In this document: one piece after another, positions 57,077-63,336 of the stretch
Numbering within the stretch: position 1 is the first letter of the stretch
How the letters are laid out: each line of letters opens with the position of its first letter
Assembly: GCA_963731665.1 (NCBI GenBank)
Contig: CAVSWP010000013.1
Span: 225,248 to 289,247, forward strand
Source of the DNA: Chersky-840 sp035604715
Lineage (GTDB): Bacteria > Actinomycetota > Acidimicrobiia > Acidimicrobiales > UBA8190
DNA length: 64,000 nt
Direction of reading: 5' to 3'
Notes under the pieces: generated by a model
The model's input: the letters and a program-made list of their open reading frames with translations, nothing else
What the model was told of the DNA's origin: nothing
Database searches by the model: none
Position numbers and translations under genes: made by a program

Positions 57077-57832
57077 TTACTTCGTCGGCACGGTGGAGAA
57101 GGCGACAGCCCCGGTGGGAGCGATCAGGTGAAGGGCTTTGCCCCAGTTGGAGAAGATGCCCGACTCCACCACGTGCTGGGAGCCCTCGGCGGCCGTCCCC
57201 GACAGCTTGAGGGGCACGGTGGGGTTCGAGGTGGCCACGAACAGCGTGGTGGTCCCGGTCACGCCCGATTGGGCGGGCCCGGGCAGACCCCCTTTCACGC
57301 CGATGGTCTGGCGACCCGCCACCGTCGCGGTCCCGGACAGCGTCAGGGTTCCCGTCGGCTGGAGCTGCTCCAAGGTGCCGGCCAACGTGACTGCCGACAC
57401 GATGGACTTGAACAGACTGTCGGTGCTGTGCACGGCGATCCACTTGTTGGCGTATTGCGTCGCCACCGCGGAGGTGAATCCCATGGCCGAGCTCAGGCCG
57501 CCGGCGTCTCCTTGGACATAGGCGACGCCCCCGGTGTACAGCACGTGGATGTGGCGCGTCCCCTGGACGATGGTCTGCTGGCCGTCGCTGCTCGACGCAT
57601 CCCCCGTGATGATCTGGGAGTTCTTGCCCTCGACCGCGCTGAGCCGGTAGTGGGCGAAGCCGGCCTTCCTGGCGGCCGCGGCCGCCGCGGCGAGGATCTG
57701 GGCCGGCGTCTTGCCCTTCACGTTGCCCACGCTGGCGGTCTTGGGGGCCGTGGTGGGCGTGCTCGACGAGCTACAGGAGCCCAGCGTGAGGGCAACCAGG
57801 ACGCCGAGCATCCCGGCTACGACGGTGCGCAT
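57077..57832 (-). CDS. LppX/LolA-like lipoprotein
   Basis: 251 residues. The signal peptide MRTVVAGMLGVLVALTLGSC ends in a lipobox (TLGSC), then a Ser/Thr-rich spacer. The rest is beta-rich, with an AHYRLSAVEGKNSQIITGDAS start and a TLTLSGTATVAGRQTIGVKGG strand pair. This resembles LppX/LprAFG half-barrel lipoproteins that carry lipids to the outer envelope. I chose the ATG before the signal peptide; the frame is open 28 codons upstream. Confidence 0.7.
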   Translation of the reverse strand: MRTVVAGMLGVLVALTLGSCSSSSTPTTAPKTASVGNVKGKTPAQILAAAAAAARKAGFAHYRLSAVEGKNSQIITGDASSSDGQQTIVQGTRHIHVLYTGGVAYVQGDAGGLSSAMGFTSAVATQYANKWIAVHSTDSLFKSIVSAVTLAGTLEQLQPTGTLTLSGTATVAGRQTIGVKGGLPGPAQSGVTGTTTLFVATSNPTVPLKLSGTAAEGSQHVVESGIFSNWGKALHLIAPTGAVAFSTVPTK

Positions 57833-57924
57833 CCGAGCCACGGTAGCCCAATCCCCCACTCCCCCCTCCCGGCCCGGGTGCCCTCGGCGTCGCCGTGGGG
57901 TGATCGTGGGTGACAATCGGCCGA

Positions 57925-58296
57925 CTACCGGCGCGCCCCAACGGGTGACGACTGCCCGCTACGGCGGGCTCCCGGCTGGGGTTCGAAATCGATCACGAGA
58001 TCGGTGCCCAGGGCCCGGGCGATGCGGTCGAGTGTGATCACCGTCGGTGACACCAGCCCCTTCTCGAGACGAGCGATGGATGGTTGGCTGGTGCCGGCGC
58101 GCTCGGCCAGCTCGGTCTGACTGACACCGGCTCTTCGCCGGGCGGCGCGCACCGCGCTCCCCACCATGATCGACGTGCGGGTGCGCTCGTAGCGGGCGAA
58201 GGCCTCGGGCCCCCGGCCGGCGGCGGGCCGGCGCGGCACCTCGGGAGCCCGTGCCCTGCCCGTCTTGGTCTTCGCCCCCGCTAATGTCCCGGCCAT
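57925..58296 (-). CDS. XRE-family regulator with long basic N-terminus
   Basis: 123 residues. After about 40 basic residues the helix-turn-helix reads VRAARRRAGVSQTELAERAGTSQPSIARLEKGLVSPTVITLDRIARALGTDL. It resembles antitoxin-type regulators, but no toxin gene is adjacent. The end of element 2 lies only 26 bp upstream of its ATG, so its -35 region is now inside the element's inverted repeat, while a TATAGT -10 hexamer remains between them. Confidence 0.82.
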   Translation of the reverse strand: MAGTLAGAKTKTGRARAPEVPRRPAAGRGPEAFARYERTRTSIMVGSAVRAARRRAGVSQTELAERAGTSQPSIARLEKGLVSPTVITLDRIARALGTDLVIDFEPQPGARRSGQSSPVGARR

Positions 58297-58315
58297 ATCA
58301 AAGATGCACTATACC

Positions 58316-58321
58316 ACTTAT
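58316..58321. repeat. Target-site sequence at the left end of element 2
   Basis: ACTTAT directly precedes the left inverted repeat and recurs at 61365-61370 after the right one. The longer 10-mer CCACTTATGG spans both junctions (58314-58323 and 61363-61372). The duplication is thus 6 to 10 bp, depending on where the inverted repeat is taken to begin. Confidence 0.7.
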
Positions 58322-58345
58322 GGGATATGTGTTCGCAGACACACC
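58322..58345 (+). repeat. Left terminal inverted repeat of element 2
   Basis: It begins GGGATATGTGT, the same 11 bases as the other three ends of elements 2 and 3, then diverges slightly (TCGCAGACACACC). Confidence 0.85.
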
Positions 58346-58406
58346 CACCACTACCTGGGGTGTTGTCAGGTCAAAAAGATAACGATAGGGGTCGTAGTCT
58401 CCAGGG

Positions 58407-58964
58407 GTGGCAACGGACTGGTCAGCCTGGAACACCCTCGTCACCGGCTTAGTAGCCCTTTTTACGGCAGGAGGTGTGATAGCCGCCCTTATCGCCCTGA
58501 GTCACACCAAGACTCAGACGGGTTCCAAGAGGTCTCTACGGCTGCAAAAGCCAGTGAAATGGAGCTTCTTTCACCAAACCGGGGAATGGAGCATTTGGGC
58601 TGACTCTCCGCCCCTCTCTCGGGCGCGGGAGGTGTTTATCCATGCTTTTAATCACTCGGATGCCGCTCAGCATCTGTCGATCAATCCAAACAAATCACGT
58701 ATCACGCGTCCGCGGAAATGCGGACTGGACATCGCTCGCCAGACTCTGACCTTTAAGCCCCAGGATGGGGGCAATGTGGGTATCTGGGTCGTCGCCACAG
58801 CGGGGGTGGACTGGCCGTGGGCTCAGGTTGACCCCGATGATCCAACGTTACTGAGGGGACAATGTCGGGTGAAGATCGAAGGCATGACCCACGCTGGGCG
58901 GAAGGTGAAATACCGAGGGGATGCATTGATTGGAGAGTCCGAACATACGCGTTCCAAGCCCTAG
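58407..58964 (+). CDS. Membrane-anchored hypothetical passenger protein of element 2
   Basis: 185 residues, GTG start after a CAGGGG-like site. One N-terminal membrane segment (TLVTGLVALFTAGGVIAALIAL) is followed by a soluble domain of about 145 residues with beta-type pattern (VFIHAFNHSDAAQHLSINPN, GIWVVATAGVDWPWAQVDPD). I do not recognise a family. The single anchor with a small cytoplasmic domain is common in mobile-element cargo of unknown function. It lies between the left repeat and the transposase, in the same direction. Confidence 0.6.
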   Translation: MATDWSAWNTLVTGLVALFTAGGVIAALIALSHTKTQTGSKRSLRLQKPVKWSFFHQTGEWSIWADSPPLSRAREVFIHAFNHSDAAQHLSINPNKSRITRPRKCGLDIARQTLTFKPQDGGNVGIWVVATAGVDWPWAQVDPDDPTLLRGQCRVKIEGMTHAGRKVKYRGDALIGESEHTRSKP

Positions 58965-59007
58965 GAATCGCTGAGTCACTGACACACCCTCCTGCAATAG
59001 TGCGGGA

Positions 59008-59946
59008 ATGGATACGTTTTCGATTCCCTCGCTGGCCCAAGACCTCAAGACCGAAGGCGATGCCTACCGTTTCCTAGAGGACCTCCGCTGGCAGGGAAGG
59101 CCCCTGTGCGCCCACTGTGGAGCGACTGGCGCCTACTTCCTGACCCCTAAGAACGGGGACAGTCGGGCGACCAGGACGGGCGCCAAGACCGAGCGCCGTC
59201 TGTGGAAGTGTTCGGCCTGCCGCAAGCAGTTTTCGGTCCTGACGGGAACGGTCATGCACGGGACCAAAGTCCCGATTCGGACCTGGGTCTTTGTCCTCCT
59301 GGAAATGGTTGCCAGCAAGAACGGCGTTGCAGCCAGAGAGATCGAACGGAAGTACCAGGTCACCCCGCGCACGGCTTGGCACATGACCTGCCGCATCCGT
59401 GAGGCCATGAAATCTGATCCCCTCGCCAGTCTGCTGTCAGGGGTCGTGGAGGCTGATGAAATGTACGTGGGGAAGCGCCAGAAAGGCCGCGGCAAGGGGT
59501 TGGTGGACAAGGTTGCCGTGGTCACGGTGGTCGAGCGTGGTGGGCGCGCCAAGTCCGTGGTCACGCCGTACCAAGTCCAGGCGCTCCCAATCGTCCTAGA
59601 CGCCATTGATCTTTTTGGAACCGCCGTGGTCACCGACCAATCCACTCTCTACACGGACCTGCATCAGTACGTCGCCAAGCACGAAACCGTGAATCACGGG
59701 GTCAAGGAATGGGCGAGAGGCGAGTGGACCACGAACACCGTCGAAGGCTTCTTTGGCCAAGTCCGGCGCTCGATCACGGGGACCCACCACAGGGTCACAA
59801 ACAAGCACGTAGGGCGCTACCTGGCGGAATATGACTTCCGCTACAGCACCAGGAAGTCAACGGACTCAAAGCGCCTGGAAACCCTCGTTTCCCAGGTCGG
59901 CGGCAAGCGCTTGACATACGACGAACTACGGGGTCGCTCGGCCTAG
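59008..59946 (+). CDS. IS1595-family transposase (ISXO2-like), element 2
   Basis: 312 residues. The zinc ribbon LCAHC and KCSAC is at the N-terminus. GVVEADEMYVGKRQKG and AVVTDQSTLYTD provide the two catalytic Asp, and WTTNTVEGFFGQVRRSITGTHHRVTNKHVGRYLAEYDFRY the Asn motif, with Arg in place of the usual Lys. It is closely similar to the element 3 enzyme over this core (EADEMYVGKRQ and NTVEGFFGQVRRSI are identical). It probably acts on the 24-bp repeats. Confidence 0.93.
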   Translation: MDTFSIPSLAQDLKTEGDAYRFLEDLRWQGRPLCAHCGATGAYFLTPKNGDSRATRTGAKTERRLWKCSACRKQFSVLTGTVMHGTKVPIRTWVFVLLEMVASKNGVAAREIERKYQVTPRTAWHMTCRIREAMKSDPLASLLSGVVEADEMYVGKRQKGRGKGLVDKVAVVTVVERGGRAKSVVTPYQVQALPIVLDAIDLFGTAVVTDQSTLYTDLHQYVAKHETVNHGVKEWARGEWTTNTVEGFFGQVRRSITGTHHRVTNKHVGRYLAEYDFRYSTRKSTDSKRLETLVSQVGGKRLTYDELRGRSA

Positions 59947-59955
59947 GCTGGGACC

Positions 59956-60099
59956 GTGGGCAAGAAGCGCAAGAGCCAGCGGGACGAGCTGGTCAGCCTC
60001 TATATAGAGGGCGAGGATCCCGCCGAAACGCTTAGGGCGTTGCTAGAGGTCAAAGCCAAGGAAAGACCCTCTGAGCAGGAAGAACGCCAAAAGGCTTGA
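59956..60099 (+). CDS. Small charged protein after the transposase of element 2
   Basis: 47 residues from GTG, 9 bp after the transposase stop. Basic start (MGKKRKSQRDELV), then EGEDPAETLRALLEVKAKE. The EDPAETLRALL part resembles QDPEEALRKVL of the small ORF in element 3. Both start with MG followed by a basic cluster. This suggests a conserved accessory protein of these elements. Confidence 0.55.
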   Translation: MGKKRKSQRDELVSLYIEGEDPAETLRALLEVKAKERPSEQEERQKA

Positions 60100-60188
60100 C
60101 CCTGCTGGTACTCTGGGGGCAGTAGAAGTACCGGAGCAGACCACATCAAACAGTCGCATCTTCACAGTCAGTGGTCATTGGAGATCCC

Positions 60189-60359
60189 GTGGACAGTACC
60201 GCAGGCCAGCCGCAGCCTAAGACTTCCGAACGGAAACGTTCGGTTGATAAGCCGCGGCAGCACTCCAAGGAGACCCGACGGTGGATTCAGGAGACCGGGA
60301 AGCGAAAGGCGCCCTTGGCGCCCGATCTCAGGCAACGGGCGGCTCCGATCAAGGACTGA
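60189..60359 (+). CDS. Small basic ORF overlapping the GNAT gene start
   Basis: 56 codons from GTG, preceded by GGAG at 5 bp. Sequence is Lys/Arg/Gln-rich (KTSERKRSVDKPRQHSKETRRWIQ). It overlaps the first 79 bases of the GNAT gene in another frame. It could be a partner, such as an antitoxin-like protein, or a chance frame. Confidence 0.35.
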   Translation: MDSTAGQPQPKTSERKRSVDKPRQHSKETRRWIQETGKRKAPLAPDLRQRAAPIKD

Positions 60360-60826
60360 ACCTCCTAGGCCGTGTCGCATGGGACGGCATACAAGACCAC
60401 CTGGCCATCTTTGCTTGCGCAGGCGACCCCGCCTATGAGCAAGAGGTTGAGAACTGGATCCGCACCGAGGCCTGGGACTGGTTTTCCTCTCCCGAGGATC
60501 CAAACGACGATCCCCGCCTGTTGATCCTTGTAGATGAAGCCGTTTGGGACGAACCTCTTGCCGTCGTTGCTCATGAGGCCAGCGAATCGGGGCGCTTCCT
60601 GAACGCCGTAGGAGTGCGGAGCGATCTCCACAGGCGGGGGATTGGCCTTACGGCCATGGCAACGGCCATCACGGACGCCGAACAGCGGGTGATGGCCGGT
60701 GCGATGGCTACTTGGCTTGTCCATCCCGAGAACCTGGCCAGTCACGGGCTCTCGGAGAAACTCGGGGCGCAATGTACCTATCCTCCCGAGGATAAGCCCT
60801 TCGCTCTGTACGCCCTGCCCCTCTAA
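60281..60826 (+). CDS. GNAT-family acetyltransferase, passenger of element 2
   Basis: 181 residues; GTG start with AAGGAG 8 bp upstream. The first about 30 residues are low in complexity. The GNAT core follows, with PRLLILVDEAVWDEPLAVVAHEA, then FLNAVGVRSDLHRRGIGLTAMATAITDAEQ holding the acetyl-CoA loop (RRGIG), and LVHPENLASHGLSEKLGAQ at the end. The substrate is unknown; GNAT cargo can modify antibiotics, tRNAs or proteins, and none can be chosen from the sequence. Confidence 0.75.
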   Translation: MDSGDREAKGALGARSQATGGSDQGLNLLGRVAWDGIQDHLAIFACAGDPAYEQEVENWIRTEAWDWFSSPEDPNDDPRLLILVDEAVWDEPLAVVAHEASESGRFLNAVGVRSDLHRRGIGLTAMATAITDAEQRVMAGAMATWLVHPENLASHGLSEKLGAQCTYPPEDKPFALYALPL

Positions 60827-60828
60827 CC

Positions 60829-61056
60829 CTACAAATCACCCCGGTATAGGGATCGACCCCGGGAGTCCCCAGAGCGCCTCGGGGCGTACATGCGCAACGC
60901 CGTGGCGATCTCAGCGTCATTATGGCCCCACGCCCTCAATCCAGCCTCTGTGGTTCGCCGCGTTGCGTAGCCCTGCTGGTAACGCTTGAGCAGCAGGGGT
61001 GGTGGGTACCAACGTGCGCCTCCGCTGTCGATTGGTTGAAAATCGCTTGATTGCAT
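60829..61056 (-). CDS. Possible small protein, element 2
   Basis: 75 codons from ATG, ending beside the GNAT stop codon. Contains ARWYPPPLLLKRYQQGYATRRTTEAGLRAWGHNDAEIATAL, which has a coding-like helical pattern, and an Arg-rich end. No ribosome-binding site is clear. Could be real or chance. Confidence 0.35.
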   Translation of the reverse strand: MQSSDFQPIDSGGARWYPPPLLLKRYQQGYATRRTTEAGLRAWGHNDAEIATALRMYAPRRSGDSRGRSLYRGDL

Positions 61057-61104
61057 GGTGCAACCATAGCTTTGCCTATTGACGAAACCGCGGATACTCG
61101 GTCC

Positions 61105-61350
61105 TCATGTGCCCCCAGGGGGAGCACAGGCGGGCACGCATCCACTACACCCTGGCGGCGGGTGGATCACCTGACCAGCGAACACACAAGAGGTTGGGTG
61201 GTTATGCCGCTCAATCGCTTCACCAACGAAGACAGCGGCCGCCGTGATCACCACGATGACGAGGACCCCAAGAATGACTTTGACCGCGTCCTCCACGCCC
61301 AGGAACGCTACCCAGCCACAGCCACAACATCTTGTGCCTGGGTGTGTCAT
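61105..61350 (-). CDS. Possible small membrane protein at the right end of element 2
   Basis: Up to 81 residues. One membrane segment (AVKVILGVLVIVVITAAAVFVGEAI) lies near the N-terminus, followed by a Cys/Pro-rich end. The ATG at 61350 is inside the terminal repeat; a GTG at 61296 is more plausible. Supported only by its hydrophobic pattern. Confidence 0.35.
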   Translation of the reverse strand: MTHPGTRCCGCGWVAFLGVEDAVKVILGVLVIVVITAAAVFVGEAIERHNHPTSCVFAGQVIHPPPGCSGCVPACAPPGGT

Positions 61351-61364
61351 CGGACACATATCCC
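61341..61364 (-). repeat. Right terminal inverted repeat of element 2
   Basis: The inverse begins GGGATATGTGTCCGATGACA on the minus strand. It matches the left end at 21 of 24 positions and the neighbouring end of element 3 also at 21 of 24. Confidence 0.85.
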
Positions 61365-61370
61365 ACTTAT
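61365..61370. repeat. Shared 6-bp spacer ACTTAT between elements 2 and 3
   Basis: This hexamer separates the two facing inverted repeats and equals the sequence at the outer left edge of element 2 (58316-58321). It is the target copy shared by both insertions. The junction 61341-61394 forms a long inverted repeat around it. Confidence 0.75.
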
Positions 61371-61394
61371 GGGATATGTGTGCGATGACAAAGC
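61371..61394 (+). repeat. Left terminal inverted repeat of element 3
   Basis: It begins GGGATATGTGTGCGATGACA and matches the inverse of 63977-64000 at every one of 24 bases. Confidence 0.9.
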
Positions 61395-61464
61395 ACACCC
61401 CGGGGAGATGGGCTGAATGACCCCCTACCCTGGGCTTCTTCCCATTGAGGAGGAGGAATATCCC

Positions 61465-62169
61465 GTGACTCTGATCGGAATCACCTTCCTGTACGACGGC
61501 TCGCTTGCTGTTGCCTCCGACAGCATTTCCGTGGCTCCTGATTCGGATGGAAACCCCAAGCGCTTGTATGAGGTCCATAAACTTCAGCCCTTCACAGATT
61601 CAATGGTTTGGGGATGGTCGGGGGTTGAGGACACGGGTGAGGAGATTGGTCGGAATCTCCCAACGAACGTGTCGGCGTGGTCTTCCTGGGACGACGCTCG
61701 CCTCGCTTTAGAACCCATTGTTTCCAGAGCCAATGAGCGCATACGAGACGAGCGGGAACGGATGCGCCAGAGAACGGATTTCAAGACCGATCTTGTCGTG
61801 GCTGGCAGGTGTCGGGGTGTGTTGGGTGGCGTAGTGGTCAATGCCATGGGCCAAGGAACAACGATTACAAGCGGGAGTCACTTCGTGGGAAGTGGCCAAA
61901 ATGCGACTTCCCTCGGATGGGAATATCGACTGACGTATGAGCCAGGAACGGCCACGTTGGAAACTTTTGATTCGTGGATGGTCTATATGTCCTGGCACAT
62001 TTTTTCGCTTTCGACCCCCGTTTACCGCTGGCATATCGATCAAACGAAGACTCTTGCCGAGGTGGTGCTGCCTCCCCGGCCTGAGTGGTTGGCCGCCCTA
62101 GGCGTTCCTGGGTACGCCAGCGCCCCGGAGGGGATTCCTCTCGGGGGTCATGGTGATGCGGATGGCTAG
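61465..62169 (+). CDS. Ntn-hydrolase/proteasome-beta-like passenger protein of element 3 (candidate)
   Basis: 234 residues from a GTG that has AGGAGGAGG 8 bp upstream, a strong start. The protein then begins MTLIGITFLYDGSLAVASDS; loss of the Met would expose Thr, as in HslV and proteasome beta subunits. ASDS sits near the active-site Asp position, NPKRLYEV resembles the strand that carries Lys33, and MVWGWSGVEDTGEEIG resembles the AG-x-x-x-D segment. The C-terminal part is not recognisable. The open frame has 16 more codons upstream, which I reject. It may be a protease-like enzyme or only the same fold; no activity is shown. Confidence 0.55.
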   Translation: MTLIGITFLYDGSLAVASDSISVAPDSDGNPKRLYEVHKLQPFTDSMVWGWSGVEDTGEEIGRNLPTNVSAWSSWDDARLALEPIVSRANERIRDERERMRQRTDFKTDLVVAGRCRGVLGGVVVNAMGQGTTITSGSHFVGSGQNATSLGWEYRLTYEPGTATLETFDSWMVYMSWHIFSLSTPVYRWHIDQTKTLAEVVLPPRPEWLAALGVPGYASAPEGIPLGGHGDADG

Positions 62170-62205
62170 CGCCCGCGGGGCTGTCGCGACAGGTAGGGTG
62201 AATTC

Positions 62206-62358
62206 ATGGGTTCCCGCCATCGCAAGCGACGTCCTGACCTGGACGAACGGGTTTCAGTGCCCGTCCAGGATCCCGAGGAAGCGCTACGCAAGGTGCTGCG
62301 CCAGCCCCCCATCGACAAGCGGGACAAGGTCGAACCGGAGCCTAAGCCCGACCGGTAA
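62206..62358 (+). CDS. Small charged protein converging on the transposase of element 3
   Basis: 50 residues from ATG with an AGGTAGGG site. Basic start (MGSRHRKRRPDLDERV), then QDPEEALRKVLRQPPIDKRDK. It overlaps the 3' end of the transposase (62342) by 17 bp in antisense, as the small ORF of element 1 does. DPEEALRKVL resembles DPAETLRALL in element 2. Confidence 0.55.
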   Translation: MGSRHRKRRPDLDERVSVPVQDPEEALRKVLRQPPIDKRDKVEPEPKPDR

Positions 62359-63322
62359 GGGTTTTGTACGGCAACGGGCCGTCAACCTGACGGAGCAACC
62401 CAGCCATGCGCACGGCGTCGGTCTGGCCCCTGGTGCTGTAGCGGTAGTCAAACTCACCCATGTAGCGAGCGATGTGCTTGTTCGACACGAAGTGGTGCGT
62501 TCCGCTTATCGACCGGCGAACCTGACCGAAGAATCCCTCGACCGTGTTTGTGTGCCATTCACCGCGTGCCCACTGCTTGGCGCCGTGGTTCACAGTTGCG
62601 TGCTTCCCGACGTAGGAACCCAGGTCGGAGTAGAGGCGGGATTCGTCGGTCACGACGGCAGTACCCGGCGCAACGGAGTCAATGACGATCATTGGTGCCT
62701 GTGTTTGGGATCGGGCGACAACAGAGCGAGCACGGCCACCGCGCTCGACCACAGTCACGACCGGCAGCTTGTCCACCATGCCCGATCCCTTGCCACGCTG
62801 GCGCTTGCCAACGTACATCTCGTCAGCCTCCACGATGCCGGAGAACAGACCCTCAGGGCCATTGGCCATGGCATAGCGAATCCGGTGGAGGAGGTGCCAA
62901 GCCGTCCGGGGGCAAACGCCATACTTGCGTTCGATCTCCCTCGCGGCAACACCGTTTTTCGATGCACAAAGCTCAAAGAACACCATGACCCAAATGCGCA
63001 CCGCGATCTTCGTCCCGTGCATACAGGTTCCGGTGAGCACGGAGAACTGCTTGCGGCACTGACGGCACTGCCAGACCCGACGCTCCGACCGGCTGCCGGT
63101 TCTGGTGGCTCGGTCCGAGCCGTTCTTGGGGGCCATGTAAGACACGGCCTCGCTCCCACAGTGAGCGCACGTCGGCGTGCCGTCCCAGCGCAGCATTTCC
63201 AGGTACTCGTAGGCCTCGGCCTCAGTGGAAACATCCCTGCTCAGGCTGGCGATTGTCGTCTTGCTCATGCCCATATTCTCGCAAATGGGTATGACAGTTA
63301 CAGCGGTGTAATTCCTGGTCAC
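62342..63322 (-). CDS. IS1595-family transposase (ISXO2-like), element 3
   Basis: 326 residues. The zinc ribbon TCAHCG and QCRQCRKQFSVLTGTCMHGTK is N-terminal. GIVEADEMYVGKRQRGKG and TAVVTDESRLYSDLG give the catalytic Asp residues, and WHTNTVEGFFGQVRRSISGTHHFVSNKHIARYMGEFDYRY the Asn motif with Arg after it. It is close to the element 2 enzyme, fitting their nearly identical end repeats. It is transcribed toward the Ntn-hydrolase side. Confidence 0.93.
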   Translation of the reverse strand: MTRNYTAVTVIPICENMGMSKTTIASLSRDVSTEAEAYEYLEMLRWDGTPTCAHCGSEAVSYMAPKNGSDRATRTGSRSERRVWQCRQCRKQFSVLTGTCMHGTKIAVRIWVMVFFELCASKNGVAAREIERKYGVCPRTAWHLLHRIRYAMANGPEGLFSGIVEADEMYVGKRQRGKGSGMVDKLPVVTVVERGGRARSVVARSQTQAPMIVIDSVAPGTAVVTDESRLYSDLGSYVGKHATVNHGAKQWARGEWHTNTVEGFFGQVRRSISGTHHFVSNKHIARYMGEFDYRYSTRGQTDAVRMAGLLRQVDGPLPYKTLTGRA

Positions 63323-63336
63323 CGGGAGTTTTCGGG

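Larger units (their letters stand above)
58322..61364. mobile_element. IS1595/ISXO2-family transposon, element 2, with passenger genes
   Basis: A 3043-bp unit with 24-bp imperfect inverted repeats (58322-58345 and 61341-61364, 21 of 24 bases matching) and an ACTTAT duplication at both sides. It carries a membrane-anchored hypothetical, the transposase, a 47-residue charged protein, a small ORF and a GNAT acetyltransferase. Its right end abuts element 3 with 6 bp between. It lies upstream of the XRE gene. IS1595-family elements with passenger genes are known, but this set is not one I recognise. Confidence 0.85.

Noticed and set aside
61051..61416. 121-codon plus-strand ORF across the element 2/3 junction
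   Set aside because: It crosses both inverted repeats and the target copy, has no ribosome-binding site and has no coherent pattern.
55435..62169. Known anti-phage defence system carried by the elements
   Set aside because: No helicase, nuclease, TIR, reverse transcriptase or methyltransferase motif is visible in the passenger proteins. The cargo is uncharacterised, and a defence role is not supported by sequence alone.
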